A stretch of DNA of 64,000 nucleotides from contig NZ_CP108356.1 of the NCBI RefSeq assembly GCF_036237315.1, positions 7,631,501 to 7,695,500 on the forward strand, in the 5' to 3' direction. A model generated the notes under the pieces. It was given only the letters and a program-made list of their open reading frames with translations, was not told where the DNA came from and searched no databases. The translations under genes were made by a program, and so were the position numbers. Below, piece by piece: positions 53,520 to 62,582 of this stretch (positions are counted from its first letter, which is position 1; every line of letters begins with the position of its first letter). This DNA is from Streptomyces sp. NBC_01351. Its GTDB lineage: Bacteria > Actinomycetota > Actinomycetes > Streptomycetales > Streptomycetaceae.

Positions 53520-55202
53520 ATGGGCAAGACCAGGCAGCATGCCGACACCGTCTTCGTAGGGGGGAAGGTCTTCACCGGGACCTCACCCACCCCGATCGAC
53601 GCCGCCGTGGCGGTCGGGGGCGGCCGGATCCTCGCCGTCGCGGACGAGGCGGCCGTACGCGCCCTCGCCGACGCCGACACCGAGGTGGTCGACCTCGCCG
53701 GAGGGCTCCTCGTCCCCGGTTTCCAGGACGCCCACGTCCACCCCGCAGTGGCCGGCGTCCAGATGCTCAGCTGCGACCTGAGCGAGGAACGCACCATCGA
53801 CGGTTACCTGGCGGTGGTCGCCGCCTTCGCCGAGGAGCACCCCGAAGCGCCCTGGATCCGCGGCGGCGGCTGGTCGATGGACGTCTTCCCCGGCGGCACC
53901 CCGACGCGGGCCATGCTCGACGCCGTCATCCCCGACCGGCCCGTCCTGCTCGGCAACCGCGACGGCCACGGAGCCTGGGTCAACACCCGGGCGCTCGAGG
54001 TCGCCGGCGTCGACCGCACCACCCCCGACCCGGCCGACGGCCGGATCGAGCGCGAGCCCGACGGAAGCCCGGCCGGCACCCTCCAGGAGGGCGCCGTGGA
54101 GCTCGTCGCCCGCCACGTGCCCATCGCGACCCCGGACGAGGCCCACGCCGGCCTGCTCGCCGCGCAGGAGCACCTGTTCTCGCTGGGCGTGACCAGCTGG
54201 CAGGACGCCATGATCGGCGCCTTCCCCGGCAACCCCGACAACTTCGGCGTCTACCTGCGCGCCGCCCGCGAGGGCTCCCTGCGCGCCCGCGTCGTCGGCG
54301 CCCTGTGGTGGGACCGCGAACGCGGCCTGGAGCAGATATCCGACCTGGAGGAGCGCCGCCGCACCGGACAGGTCGGCCGCTTCCACGCCACCAGCGTGAA
54401 GATGATGCAGGACGGCATCGCCGAGAACTTCACCGCCGGCATGCTGGAGCCCTACCTCGACGGCTGCGGCTGCCCCACCGGCAACTCCGGGCTCAGCTTC
54501 ATCGACCCCGACGTGCTCACCGAGGCCGTGTCCCGGCTCGACCGCTCGGGCTTCCAGATCCACTTCCACGCGCTCGGGGACCGCGCCGTGCGGGAGGTGC
54601 TCGACGCACTGGCCGCGGCCCGCGAGGCCAACGGCGCCAACGACAACCGCCACCACCTCGCCCACCTCCAGGTCGTCCACCCCGACGACATCGGCCGCTT
54701 CGCGACCCTGGAGGCCGCCGCCAACATCCAGGCCCTGTGGGCCGCGCACGAACCGCAGATGGACGAGCTCACCATCCCCTTCCTCGGACCCGAACGGGCC
54801 GCGCTCCAGTACCCGTTCGGAGATCTCCAGCGCGCCGGGGCCCGGCTCGTCGCGGGCAGCGACTGGTCCGTGAGCAGCCCCAACCCGCTGTGGGGCATCC
54901 ACGTGGCGGTCAACCGCTCCGTACCGGACGAGGCCCCCGACTCGCCCGAGGCCTTCGAGCCGGCGCCGCCGTTCTTCCCGGAACAGGCCCTGACCCTCTC
55001 CCAGGCCCTCACCGCCTACACCGCCGGCAGCGCCTGGGTGAACCACCTCGACCACGTCACCGGCACCGTCGAGGAGGGCAAGTACGCGGACCTCGTGGTC
55101 CTCGACCGGGATCCCTTCGAGCACCCCCCGACGCAGATCGCCGACACCCGCGTGCTGCGCACGTACATCGACGGCGAACTGGTCTTCGCCGCCACCGACT
55201 GA
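53520..55202 (+). CDS. Amidohydrolase_3 family protein (YtcJ-like)
   Basis: 560 residues, metal-dependent hydrolase. First metal site GLLVPGFQDAHVHPAVAG, carbamate-type Lys region ATSVKMMQDGIAENFTAGML, His in FQIHFHALGDRAVREVL and HHLAHLQVVHPDDIG, and metal Asp in RLVAGSDWSVSSPNPLWGIHVAVNR. The N- and C-terminal strands form the usual beta sandwich (VFVGGKVFTG, KYADLVVLDRDPF, RVLRTYIDGELVF). It hydrolyses an unknown amide. As the first gene before an oligopeptide-type importer, it probably processes the imported compound. GAGG lies upstream of the ATG. Confidence 0.93.
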   Translation: MGKTRQHADTVFVGGKVFTGTSPTPIDAAVAVGGGRILAVADEAAVRALADADTEVVDLAGGLLVPGFQDAHVHPAVAGVQMLSCDLSEERTIDGYLAVVAAFAEEHPEAPWIRGGGWSMDVFPGGTPTRAMLDAVIPDRPVLLGNRDGHGAWVNTRALEVAGVDRTTPDPADGRIEREPDGSPAGTLQEGAVELVARHVPIATPDEAHAGLLAAQEHLFSLGVTSWQDAMIGAFPGNPDNFGVYLRAAREGSLRARVVGALWWDRERGLEQISDLEERRRTGQVGRFHATSVKMMQDGIAENFTAGMLEPYLDGCGCPTGNSGLSFIDPDVLTEAVSRLDRSGFQIHFHALGDRAVREVLDALAAAREANGANDNRHHLAHLQVVHPDDIGRFATLEAAANIQALWAAHEPQMDELTIPFLGPERAALQYPFGDLQRAGARLVAGSDWSVSSPNPLWGIHVAVNRSVPDEAPDSPEAFEPAPPFFPEQALTLSQALTAYTAGSAWVNHLDHVTGTVEEGKYADLVVLDRDPFEHPPTQIADTRVLRTYIDGELVFAATD

Positions 55203-55304
55203 GCCTTCCCCAGCGCAGCAGTCACCGACAGGGCATCACCGGCCGGACCGCCCCGGCCGAGCGTCACCCACCCCACCGAGCTCATCCCTCAGGGAGTTCA
55301 GACG

Positions 55305-56969
55305 ATGTCATCAGCCCGTACGAGAACCCCGCTCCACCGCAGCGCCCGCCACACCATCGCCGCCACCCTCGCGGCGGCCGCGGTGCTCGCCACCAGCGCG
55401 TGCAGCGGGACCGCCCAGCCCGAGAAGGACAAGGCGGTCGCCTACAAGATCACGGACCAGACGCCCGCCGCCACCGGGAACCTGGACTCCTTCACCTGGT
55501 CGACCTACGCGGAGCCGACCACCATCGACTACGCCTACGCGTTCGACTACCCGCCGAACCAGATCCTCGCCAACGTCTGCGAGAGCCTGCTGCGCTGGAA
55601 CCCGGACCTGACGACCTCGCCGAACCTCGCGACCTCGTACACCAACCCCACGCCCACCACCTGGGTCTACCAGATCCGCCCCGGCGTCCGCTTCCACGAC
55701 GGTACGAAGCTCACCGCCGACGACGTCGTCGCCTCCCTGCGCCGCAACATCGACCCGGAGACCGCCAGCGTCTGGGCGTACCCCTTCCGCAACGTCAAGT
55801 CCGTGGACAAGACGGGGGCGATGGAGGTCACCGTCACCCTCACGCAGCCCGACTCCACCTTCAACAAGTACCTCGCCGCCAGCCCCGGCACCGTCGAGTC
55901 CGCCGCCACCCTCGCCAAGTCCGGCAAGGACTACGGCAATCCGCAGACCGGCGTGAACTGCACCGGCCCGTTCGCCTTCGACTCCTGGTCCTCCGGCCAG
56001 TCCCTCACGCTCAAGCGGTTCGACGACTACTGGAACCCCACGCTCAAGGCCAAGTCCGACAAGGTCAAGTTCGTCTTCCTCGGCGACGCCACGACCCGCG
56101 TCAACGCCTTCCAGAGCGGCGAGGTCGACGGCGGCTGGATGGTCCCGCCGAACGCGTACGCGCAACTGGGCTCCACCCAGGCCGGGACGCTCTACTTCGG
56201 CCGCAACACCTCCGTCGCCGACGAGGTCGTCAGCAACCTCAAGGGCCCCCTCGGCGACCCCCGGGTGCGCCAGGCCCTGCTGATGGCCACCGACCGCAAG
56301 GGCATCGTCAAGGCCGGCGCCGGCGGGGTCGGCGAGGTCGCCGACTCGCTCGTCACCGACAACCTCTGGGCCGACGCCCCCGACGAGACCCGCGACAAGA
56401 TCCTGGCGGACCTGCCGAAGTACCCGTACGACCCGGCGAAGGCCAAGGCGCTCGCCGCCGAGGCGGGAGTGAACGGCCAGAAGGTCGTGATCGCGACGAG
56501 CCCGCTCGACTCGCAGACCACCATCATCACCCAGGCCGTCGCTCAGGCCGCCACGGCCATCGGCCTCAAGCCCGAGATCAACTCCATGTCGGCGGAGAAG
56601 TACACGACCCTCTTCACCGACCCGGCCGCGCGCGAGGGCATCGACCTCTTCCTCACCTTCTGGTACACGTCCATCACCGACCCGCTGGACATGTACGGCT
56701 CCCTCCAGACCGGCGCGTACAGCAACTACGGCGGCTGGTCCAACCCCGCCTTCGACGCGGCCGTCGACGAGGCCATCGCGACCTACGAGCCGGGCCTGCA
56801 CGCGGAAGCCAACGCAAAGGCCCAGAAGATCGCCCTGCAGGAGCTGCCCTGGCTGCCCCTGTACACCCAGCCCGTCAGCGTCTTCCTCGGCAAGCGGATC
56901 ACCGGCGTCCAGCCCTCCATCGCCTACCTCTACTACCCGTGGGCGGCCGAGATCGGAGCCAGGGGATGA
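55305..56969 (+). CDS. ABC transporter substrate-binding lipoprotein (SBP family 5)
   Basis: 554 residues. Lipoprotein signal: basic Arg-rich start, hydrophobic IAATLAAAAVLATSAC with lipidated Cys33. The SBP_bac_5 fold shows TTWVYQIRPGVRFHDGTKLTADDVVASLRRNIDP and KSDKVKFVFLGDATTRVNAFQSGEVDGGW, then DPRVRQALLMATDRKGIV. It captures oligopeptides or similar ligands outside the membrane and passes them to the permeases. The gene follows the amidohydrolase by 102 bp and overlaps the first permease gene. Confidence 0.95.
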   Translation: MSSARTRTPLHRSARHTIAATLAAAAVLATSACSGTAQPEKDKAVAYKITDQTPAATGNLDSFTWSTYAEPTTIDYAYAFDYPPNQILANVCESLLRWNPDLTTSPNLATSYTNPTPTTWVYQIRPGVRFHDGTKLTADDVVASLRRNIDPETASVWAYPFRNVKSVDKTGAMEVTVTLTQPDSTFNKYLAASPGTVESAATLAKSGKDYGNPQTGVNCTGPFAFDSWSSGQSLTLKRFDDYWNPTLKAKSDKVKFVFLGDATTRVNAFQSGEVDGGWMVPPNAYAQLGSTQAGTLYFGRNTSVADEVVSNLKGPLGDPRVRQALLMATDRKGIVKAGAGGVGEVADSLVTDNLWADAPDETRDKILADLPKYPYDPAKAKALAAEAGVNGQKVVIATSPLDSQTTIITQAVAQAATAIGLKPEINSMSAEKYTTLFTDPAAREGIDLFLTFWYTSITDPLDMYGSLQTGAYSNYGGWSNPAFDAAVDEAIATYEPGLHAEANAKAQKIALQELPWLPLYTQPVSVFLGKRITGVQPSIAYLYYPWAAEIGARG

Positions 56970-57949
56970 CGGCCGTGACGGCGACCGCCGTCGCGGCCCG
57001 GGCCACACGGGTGCTGCGCCGCCTGGCCGGCATGGCGGCGACCCTGCTCGTCACCTCCTTCCTCGTCTTCTCCTCCCTGTTCCTGGCGCCCGGCGACCCG
57101 GCGAGCTTCCTCACCAAGGGGCGCAGCCCCAGCCCCGAGCAGCTCGCCGAGATCCGCCGCCAGTACGGCTTCGACGAACCCTTCCTCGTCCGCTACTGGA
57201 ACTGGCTCGAAGGCGTGCTGCACGGCGACTTCGGCCGCTCCTACCTCTTCCACCAGGACGTCAGCGCGATCATCTGGTCGCGGCTGCCCTCCTCCCTGCT
57301 GCTGATCGGCACGGCCGCGCTGATGATCGCGGTGTTCGGCATCGGCTCCGGGATCCTCGGCGCGCTGCGCCGCGGATCGCGCACCGACCGCTCGCTGATG
57401 CTCATGGTGACGGTGGGCGCAGCGGCGCCCGCCTTCGTCGCGGCCCTGCTGCTCAGGTCGGTCCTGGGCGTACGGCTGGGCTGGTTCCCGACGATCGGCA
57501 ACGGCACCGGCGTCCTGGACCGGCTGCACCACGTGATCCTCCCGGCCGCCGCCCTGTCCGTGACCTTCACGGCCCTCGTGACCCGGGTGACCCGCTCGGC
57601 CATGCTCGACGAACTGCGCCGCGAACACGTGGAGGTCGCACTGAGCCGGGGAACACCACGGCGGACCGTCATCCGGCGCCACGTACTGCGCAACGCGCTC
57701 GGACCGATCGTGACGGTCTCCGCCCTCCTGGTCTCGGGCATGCTCGTCAGCACCGCGATCGTGGAGACCGCCTTCGGAATGTCCGGAGTGGGCTCCCTGC
57801 TCGTACAGTCCGTGGACCAGCTGGACTTCCAGGTGGTCCAGGCGATCGTGCTGCTGGTGGTGGCCGCGTTCGTGGTCGTCAACGCCCTCGTGGACCTCGT
57901 CCACCCGCTGATCGATCCGCGCATGGCGGCGGCGGGGAGCGCCCGATGA
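56966..57949 (+). CDS. ABC transporter permease (DppB/OppB type)
   Basis: 327 residues, six membrane helices. N-terminal TLLVTSFLVFSSLFLAPGDPASFLT is the DppB start block. The EAA loop is HVEVALSRGTPRRTVIRRHVLRNALGPIVTVSALLVSGMLVSTAIVETAFGMSGVGSLLVQSVDQLDFQVVQAIVLL. It forms the channel with the next permease. ATGA overlaps at both ends support co-translation. Confidence 0.95.
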   Translation: MTAVTATAVAARATRVLRRLAGMAATLLVTSFLVFSSLFLAPGDPASFLTKGRSPSPEQLAEIRRQYGFDEPFLVRYWNWLEGVLHGDFGRSYLFHQDVSAIIWSRLPSSLLLIGTAALMIAVFGIGSGILGALRRGSRTDRSLMLMVTVGAAAPAFVAALLLRSVLGVRLGWFPTIGNGTGVLDRLHHVILPAAALSVTFTALVTRVTRSAMLDELRREHVEVALSRGTPRRTVIRRHVLRNALGPIVTVSALLVSGMLVSTAIVETAFGMSGVGSLLVQSVDQLDFQVVQAIVLLVVAAFVVVNALVDLVHPLIDPRMAAAGSAR

Positions 57950-58851
57950 GCACCCTGCACGCAGCGGGCAGCAAGACCCGCGCCCCGCGCGCCCCGCGCC
58001 CGCCCCACACCCGGCCCGCCCGGTTCGCCCGGCTCCGCCGCCTCGGCGGCGGCCCGCTCCAGCGGATCTGCCTGGTGCTGCTCGTCCTGTTCGTCCTGGT
58101 CGCGGTGTTCGCCCCCTGGATCGCCCCGCAGGATCCGACCTTCGGTCAGCTCGGCGACACCCTGCTGGGGCCCAGCGCCCAGCACTGGCTGGGCACCGAC
58201 CAGGGCGGCCACGACACCCTCTCGGCGCTCATCGTCGGCACCCGCACCAGCCTCGCCGGCCCGCTCGCCGTCGTCCTGTTCTCCACCGTCCTCGGCATCG
58301 CCGTCGGCCTGTTCGCCGCCTGGCGCGGCGGCTGGATCGACACCGCCGTCGGCCGGGTCCTGGACGTGGTGTTCGCCTTCCCCGCGCTGCTGCTCGCGAT
58401 CCTCGCGGTGGCCCTGTTCGGCAAGGGGATGACGGCGCCCGTGATCGCCATGGCGATCGCCTACATGCCGTACACCGCACGCCTCGTCCGCGGACTCGCC
58501 GTACAGGAGAAGTCCCGCCCCTACATCGCCGCCTACCGGGTACAGGGCCACTCCGGCCTGTACGTCACCGTCCGCAGACTGCTGCCCAACATCGCCCCGA
58601 CCCTGCTCGCCCAGTCGACGGTGAACTTCGGCTACGCACTGCTCGACCTCGCCGCGCTCTCCTTCCTCGGGCTCGGCGTACAGCCCCCCACCCCCGACTG
58701 GGGCGCCATGATCAACCAAGGGCAGGCGGCCGTCCTGCAGGGGCAGCCGCTGTCCGCGATCGCGCCGGCCGTGGCGGTCGTCCTGGTCGTCGTCGCCTTC
58801 AACGTCGTCGGGGAAGACCTCGGCGACCGGCTCGCGGGGAGGGATTCCTGA
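57946..58851 (+). CDS. ABC transporter permease (DppC/OppC type)
   Basis: 301 residues. A Pro/Arg-rich cytoplasmic tail precedes the first helix (RICLVLLVLFVLVAVFAPWIAP). DppC marks are HWLGTDQGGHDTLSALIVGTRTSLAGPLAVVLFSTVLGIAVGL and the EAA loop SRPYIAAYRVQGHSGLYVTVRRLLPNIAPTLLAQSTVNFGYALLDLAALSFLGLGVQPPTPDWGAMINQG. It is the second channel subunit. Confidence 0.95.
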   Translation: MSTLHAAGSKTRAPRAPRPPHTRPARFARLRRLGGGPLQRICLVLLVLFVLVAVFAPWIAPQDPTFGQLGDTLLGPSAQHWLGTDQGGHDTLSALIVGTRTSLAGPLAVVLFSTVLGIAVGLFAAWRGGWIDTAVGRVLDVVFAFPALLLAILAVALFGKGMTAPVIAMAIAYMPYTARLVRGLAVQEKSRPYIAAYRVQGHSGLYVTVRRLLPNIAPTLLAQSTVNFGYALLDLAALSFLGLGVQPPTPDWGAMINQGQAAVLQGQPLSAIAPAVAVVLVVVAFNVVGEDLGDRLAGRDS

Positions 58852-59825
58852 TGACACTGCTCGCCTACGACGACCTGCGCGTCACCCTCCCGTCCATGGC
58901 CCGCCCGCTCCTCGACGGCGTGAGCCTCGGCGTCGCCGCCGGGGAGGTCGTCGCCCTCGTCGGCGAATCCGGCTCCGGGAAGTCCGTCACCGCCCGCGCC
59001 GCCCTCGGCCTGTTCCCGCAGGGCGCCGAGATCGGCGGCCGGGTCCGGGTCGACGGCACCGACCTGGTCGGCGCCGACGCCGCGAGCCTGCGCGACGTAC
59101 GCGCCAACAAGGCCGCGATGATCTACCAGGATCCGCGCGCCGCCATCAACCCGGTGCGCAAGGTGGGGGACTTCCTCACCGAGCCGCTGCGCCTCGTCCA
59201 CGGCTGGACCAAGGCACGCGCCGGGAAACGGGCCGCCGAACTGCTCGACGCGGTCGGCCTCCCGGACCCGGTACGGCACCTCGGGCAGTACCCGCACGAG
59301 CTGTCCGGCGGCATGCTCCAACGCGTCGTGATCGCCGCGGCCCTCACCGCCGAGCCGAAACTGCTGCTCTGCGACGAGCCGACCACCGCGCTCGACGTCA
59401 GCACCCAGGCCGAGATCCTGGCCGTCCTGGGACGACTCCAACGGGAACGCGGCCTCGGGCTCCTCCTCATCACCCACGACATCGAGCTGGCGGCCTCCGT
59501 CAGCGACCGGATCTACGTGATGTACGCGGGCCGGATCGTGGAGACCGCCCCCGTGGCGGAACTCTTCGCCGCCCCCCGGCACCCCTACACCGCGGGCCTG
59601 CTCGGCTCCTCCCCGCCGCTCGCCGGACCCCTCGCCCGCCTCAACCCCATCCCCGGCGCTCCGATGGGACTGCTGGAGACCGCACCCGGCTGCGCCTTCG
59701 CACCCCGCTGCCGCTTCGCCGAACCCGGCCGCTGCGACCAGAGTCCGCCGGACCTGGAACGGCACGGTCGGACCGAGGTCGCCTGCCACCGCGCCGCCGA
59801 ACTCATCCGCAAGGAGGACAGTTGA
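58851..59825 (+). CDS. ABC transporter ATP-binding protein (DppD/OppD type)
   Basis: 324 residues. Walker A GESGSGKSVTAR, Q-loop MIYQDPRAAINPVRKVGDFLTE, signature LSGGMLQRVVIAAAL, Walker B LLLCDEPTTALDV and H-loop LLITHDIELAASV. The C-terminal oligopeptide-transporter extension has PGCAFAPRCRFAEPGRCDQSPP, a Cys cluster that in some homologues binds an iron-sulfur centre. Start and preceding stop share one base (TGATG). Confidence 0.95.
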   Translation: MTLLAYDDLRVTLPSMARPLLDGVSLGVAAGEVVALVGESGSGKSVTARAALGLFPQGAEIGGRVRVDGTDLVGADAASLRDVRANKAAMIYQDPRAAINPVRKVGDFLTEPLRLVHGWTKARAGKRAAELLDAVGLPDPVRHLGQYPHELSGGMLQRVVIAAALTAEPKLLLCDEPTTALDVSTQAEILAVLGRLQRERGLGLLLITHDIELAASVSDRIYVMYAGRIVETAPVAELFAAPRHPYTAGLLGSSPPLAGPLARLNPIPGAPMGLLETAPGCAFAPRCRFAEPGRCDQSPPDLERHGRTEVACHRAAELIRKEDS

Positions 59826-60697
59826 CCAGCAAGCCGAGCACCGCCCCCAGTGGAGCGGCCGCGGAACTTCTCAAGGTGACCGGCCTGCGCAAGACCTACC
59901 GCACGGGCGGCACCGAGGTCGTCGCCGTCGACGACCTGTCCTTCTCCCTACGGGCGGGCGGGGCGCTCGGCATCGTGGGGGAGTCCGGTTCCGGGAAGAC
60001 CACCACGGCCCGGATGCTGATCGGTCTGGAACGCCCCGACGCGGGCGAGATCCTCGTCCAGGGCACACCGTTGGCGGCCTCCGTACGGGGGAGGCCGGCT
60101 CGGCTGGCGAGGGCCAAGGCCGTTCAGATCGTGTTCCAGGACCCCTATCTCTCCCTGGACGCCAGGATGAGCATCGGCGCCACGATCGACGGGGTCCTGC
60201 GGCTGCACGGCACGACCGACCGCGCGGCCCGCGCCGCGCGGGTCCGGGAGCTGCTCGCCCAGGTGGGACTCGGCGACCGCGAGGCGGCCGCACTGCCCCG
60301 CCGCCTGTCGGGCGGCCAGCGCCAACGAGCGGCGATAGCCCGGGCGCTGGCGGTCCAGCCGGCCGTCCTGGTGCTCGACGAGGCGGTGTCCGCGCTGGAC
60401 GTCTCCGTCCAGGCGCAGGTGCTCAACCTGCTCTCGGACATCCGCCGCGACACGGGCATCGGCCTGGTCTTCGTCAGCCACGACCTGGCCGTCGTGCGCT
60501 ACGTGTGCGACGAGGCGCTCGTCATGTACCGGGGCCGCACGATGGAACACCGCCCGGTCTCCGAGCTCCTCACCGACCCCCACCACCCCTACACGCGGCT
60601 GCTGCTGGCCTCCGTACCCCGACCGGGCTGGGACCCCGACTCGATCAGCCGCCGACGCCGCGAACTGGACCCCCTCAGCGGCACACCGGCGGCCTGA
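59822..60697 (+). CDS. ABC transporter ATP-binding protein (DppF/OppF type)
   Basis: 291 residues. Walker A GESGSGKTTTAR, Q-loop IVFQDPYLSLDARMSIGATIDGVL, signature LSGGQRQRAAIARALAVQP, Walker B VLVLDEAVSALDV, and H-loop LVFVSHDLAVVRYV. It pairs with the upstream ATPase. A TTG start is chosen since AAGGAGG lies 4 nt upstream and the TTGA overlaps the stop of the preceding gene. Last gene of the six-gene operon. Confidence 0.94.
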   Translation: MTSKPSTAPSGAAAELLKVTGLRKTYRTGGTEVVAVDDLSFSLRAGGALGIVGESGSGKTTTARMLIGLERPDAGEILVQGTPLAASVRGRPARLARAKAVQIVFQDPYLSLDARMSIGATIDGVLRLHGTTDRAARAARVRELLAQVGLGDREAAALPRRLSGGQRQRAAIARALAVQPAVLVLDEAVSALDVSVQAQVLNLLSDIRRDTGIGLVFVSHDLAVVRYVCDEALVMYRGRTMEHRPVSELLTDPHHPYTRLLLASVPRPGWDPDSISRRRRELDPLSGTPAA

Positions 60698-60703
60698 CGG
60701 CCC

Positions 60704-60729
60704 GGCCGGGCCCCCGAGCGGGCCCGGCC
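60704..60729. terminator. Hairpin ending the ABC operon and the GPP34 gene
   Basis: Perfect 10-bp stem GGCCGGGCCC (60704-60713) with GGGCCCGGCC (60720-60729), loop CCGAGC, starting 7 nt after the operon's stop and touching the GPP34 stop on the other strand. Confidence 0.65.
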
Positions 60730-61388
60730 TAACTGGCGCCGGCGAGGGTGATCACGGTGACCGCCGCCATCGCCGCCTGCATGTCGCGGATGGCGGCGCG
60801 GACGCTCTCGCCCGCCCATTGGCCGGCGGCGACCTCCGCCATCCGCGCCGTGACCTGCTTGCGGTCGCCGTCGGGGAAGGCGAGACGGTGCAGCTTGGCG
60901 GAATGGATCAGCGCGACGAGACCGGCCGTCCGCGCGTCCGGCTCGGCGCCGTCCATGACGACGGACCGCAGCCGCTCGCGGAGTTCACGCTCGACGGCAC
61001 CGTCGGCCTCGGGATAGCGGCGCACCGGGAACACGCCGAGCGCCTTGTGCTTCTCCTCCACGACCACGCCCCGCGCGCACAGGCTCTGGAGCGTCGCCGC
61101 GACGGCCTTGGACTGATCGCGCGTCAGCCACTCGGTCACCCTGCGCTTGGCGCGGCCCCGCATCCAGGACTCGATCAGCGCCGTCCGGCCGTCGAGGAGC
61201 TCGTCCCCGGTCGGAGTCGTGTCCGTCAGCGCGAGGAACTTGCCCGTGACCGAAACCCGTCCGGCCAGGACCAGTTCGAGCAGGATCCCGCCCGCCACGG
61301 CCCAGGCTGCCGCCTGTCGCTGCTTGGCCGAACCGGACTCGTCGTCCAGGGACAACAGCATGATCTCTTCGGCCAGATTGACTGCCAC
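60729..61388 (-). CDS. GPP34/GOLPH3 family phosphoprotein
   Basis: 219 residues. The GPP34 pattern is clear: NLAEEIMLLSLDDESGSAKQRQAAAWAVAGGILLELVLAGRVSV, then LTDTTPTGDELLDGRTALIES, AATLQSLCARGVVVEEKHKALGVFPVRRYPEADGAVERELRERLRSVVMDGAEPDARTAGLVALIHSAKLHRLAF. The eukaryotic members GOLPH3/Vps74 bind phosphatidylinositol-4-phosphate at Golgi membranes. Streptomyces carry several copies with unknown role. The start is GTG. It converges with the ABC operon. Confidence 0.93.
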   Translation of the reverse strand: MAVNLAEEIMLLSLDDESGSAKQRQAAAWAVAGGILLELVLAGRVSVTGKFLALTDTTPTGDELLDGRTALIESWMRGRAKRRVTEWLTRDQSKAVAATLQSLCARGVVVEEKHKALGVFPVRRYPEADGAVERELRERLRSVVMDGAEPDARTAGLVALIHSAKLHRLAFPDGDRKQVTARMAEVAAGQWAGESVRAAIRDMQAAMAAVTVITLAGAS

Positions 61389-61573
61389 GGCCGCTACCCC
61401 CGTAGGTCGAGTGATCGTCTTCTCAGTGGATGAGACGCCGGCCTCCTCCGAGAGGTTCCCTCGCGCCCGCGATTTCCGGGTCGCCCCTGCCCACCCGAAA
61501 TCGCTGGCCCGGTGCCGTGCCGGGAGATAGGTTCGGTGCGATCTCGACCATCCCCGCTCGACGAAGGCTGCCT

Positions 61574-62506
61574 GTGACCTTGATCCGTTCCGCCCGCCCC
61601 CACGAACTCCCCGCGCTGCTCACGTATCCGGACGACGCCGAGCGCAACGCCGCGACCCGCGCCTACCTCGACGGGCTGCTGGAGTCGAAGTGCACCCGGC
61701 CCGACTGGTGTCTGGTCGCCGAGGACGGCCGGGGGGAGCCGGTGGGCAGCGTCGTGCTGTGGACCCTGCCGGGACAGGACGTTCCCTACGCCTTCGTCCT
61801 GTTCGAGGCCCCGGCCGGGGACGCACAGGTGGGGGCCGAGCTGCTCGACGCGGCGGCCCGAAAGGCCCGCGAGCTCGGCGCGGAGGAGCTGGAGCACGTC
61901 GTCGACTCGCCCGCGCAGGCGCCGCAGTTCCAGCGGGACCCGGAGCGCCGGGGCGAGTTGCTGCGGGGCGCCGGATTCCGGGTGGTCCGCGACGGGCGCA
62001 GGTTCGGCCTGCTCGTTCCCGACGAGCTGCCGGCCGACGACCACCGGCTGACCTTCCGCTCCCTCGCCGACCTCGGCCCCGGACCGTTCGTGGACCTCCT
62101 GGAGGAGCTGCTCGTCGACACCTCGGACGCCCGGCTGGCCGACGACGTCCGGACCCACGGGGCGCGCGGCGCGGCCGAGCGGCTCTTCGAGGAGACGGCG
62201 GAGCTGGCGCACGAGCCGGGATGGTGGGAGATCGGCTACGACGAGGACGGGACCCCCGCGGTGATCAGCCTGCCGGCGCGGAACCCGAGCGTGCACGTGA
62301 TCGGCTTCGTCGGCGTCGCGCCCGCCCACCGGGGCAAGGGCTACGCCGCCTCCGCGGTGGTCCGCGGTACGCGGATCCTGGCGGCGAACGGCGCCACCGA
62401 GATCCGCGGGGACTGCGACGCGGCCAACAAGGCCATGGCGAAGGCGTTCACGAGGGCCGGCTACCGGAACTTCGCCGACAGACTGGAGTTCAGCCGCACC
62501 CTGTGA
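61574..62506 (+). CDS. GNAT family acetyltransferase (two-domain)
   Basis: 310 residues. The C-terminal half has the acetyl-CoA site: SVHVIGFVGVAPAHRGKGYAASAVVRGTRILAANGATEIRGDCDAANKAMAKAFTRAGYRN, with the R-G-K-G-Y-A pyrophosphate loop. The N-terminal half is a degenerate GNAT-like domain (PDWCLVAEDGRGEPVGSVVLWTLPG, LGAEELEHVVDSP). The substrate is unknown. The GTG start has GAAGG 8 nt upstream. Confidence 0.87.
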   Translation: MTLIRSARPHELPALLTYPDDAERNAATRAYLDGLLESKCTRPDWCLVAEDGRGEPVGSVVLWTLPGQDVPYAFVLFEAPAGDAQVGAELLDAAARKARELGAEELEHVVDSPAQAPQFQRDPERRGELLRGAGFRVVRDGRRFGLLVPDELPADDHRLTFRSLADLGPGPFVDLLEELLVDTSDARLADDVRTHGARGAAERLFEETAELAHEPGWWEIGYDEDGTPAVISLPARNPSVHVIGFVGVAPAHRGKGYAASAVVRGTRILAANGATEIRGDCDAANKAMAKAFTRAGYRNFADRLEFSRTL

Positions 62507-62582
62507 CCGGACGGGGCCCGTGCGGGACACGGCACCCGCGTACACGGGACCCGCGCGGGACCGGGACCCGCGCGGGAGCGGC

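Noticed and set aside
53583..55124. Antisense frame opposite the amidohydrolase
   Set aside because: Composition is typical of a GC-driven shadow frame, and the plus strand has all metal-binding motifs.
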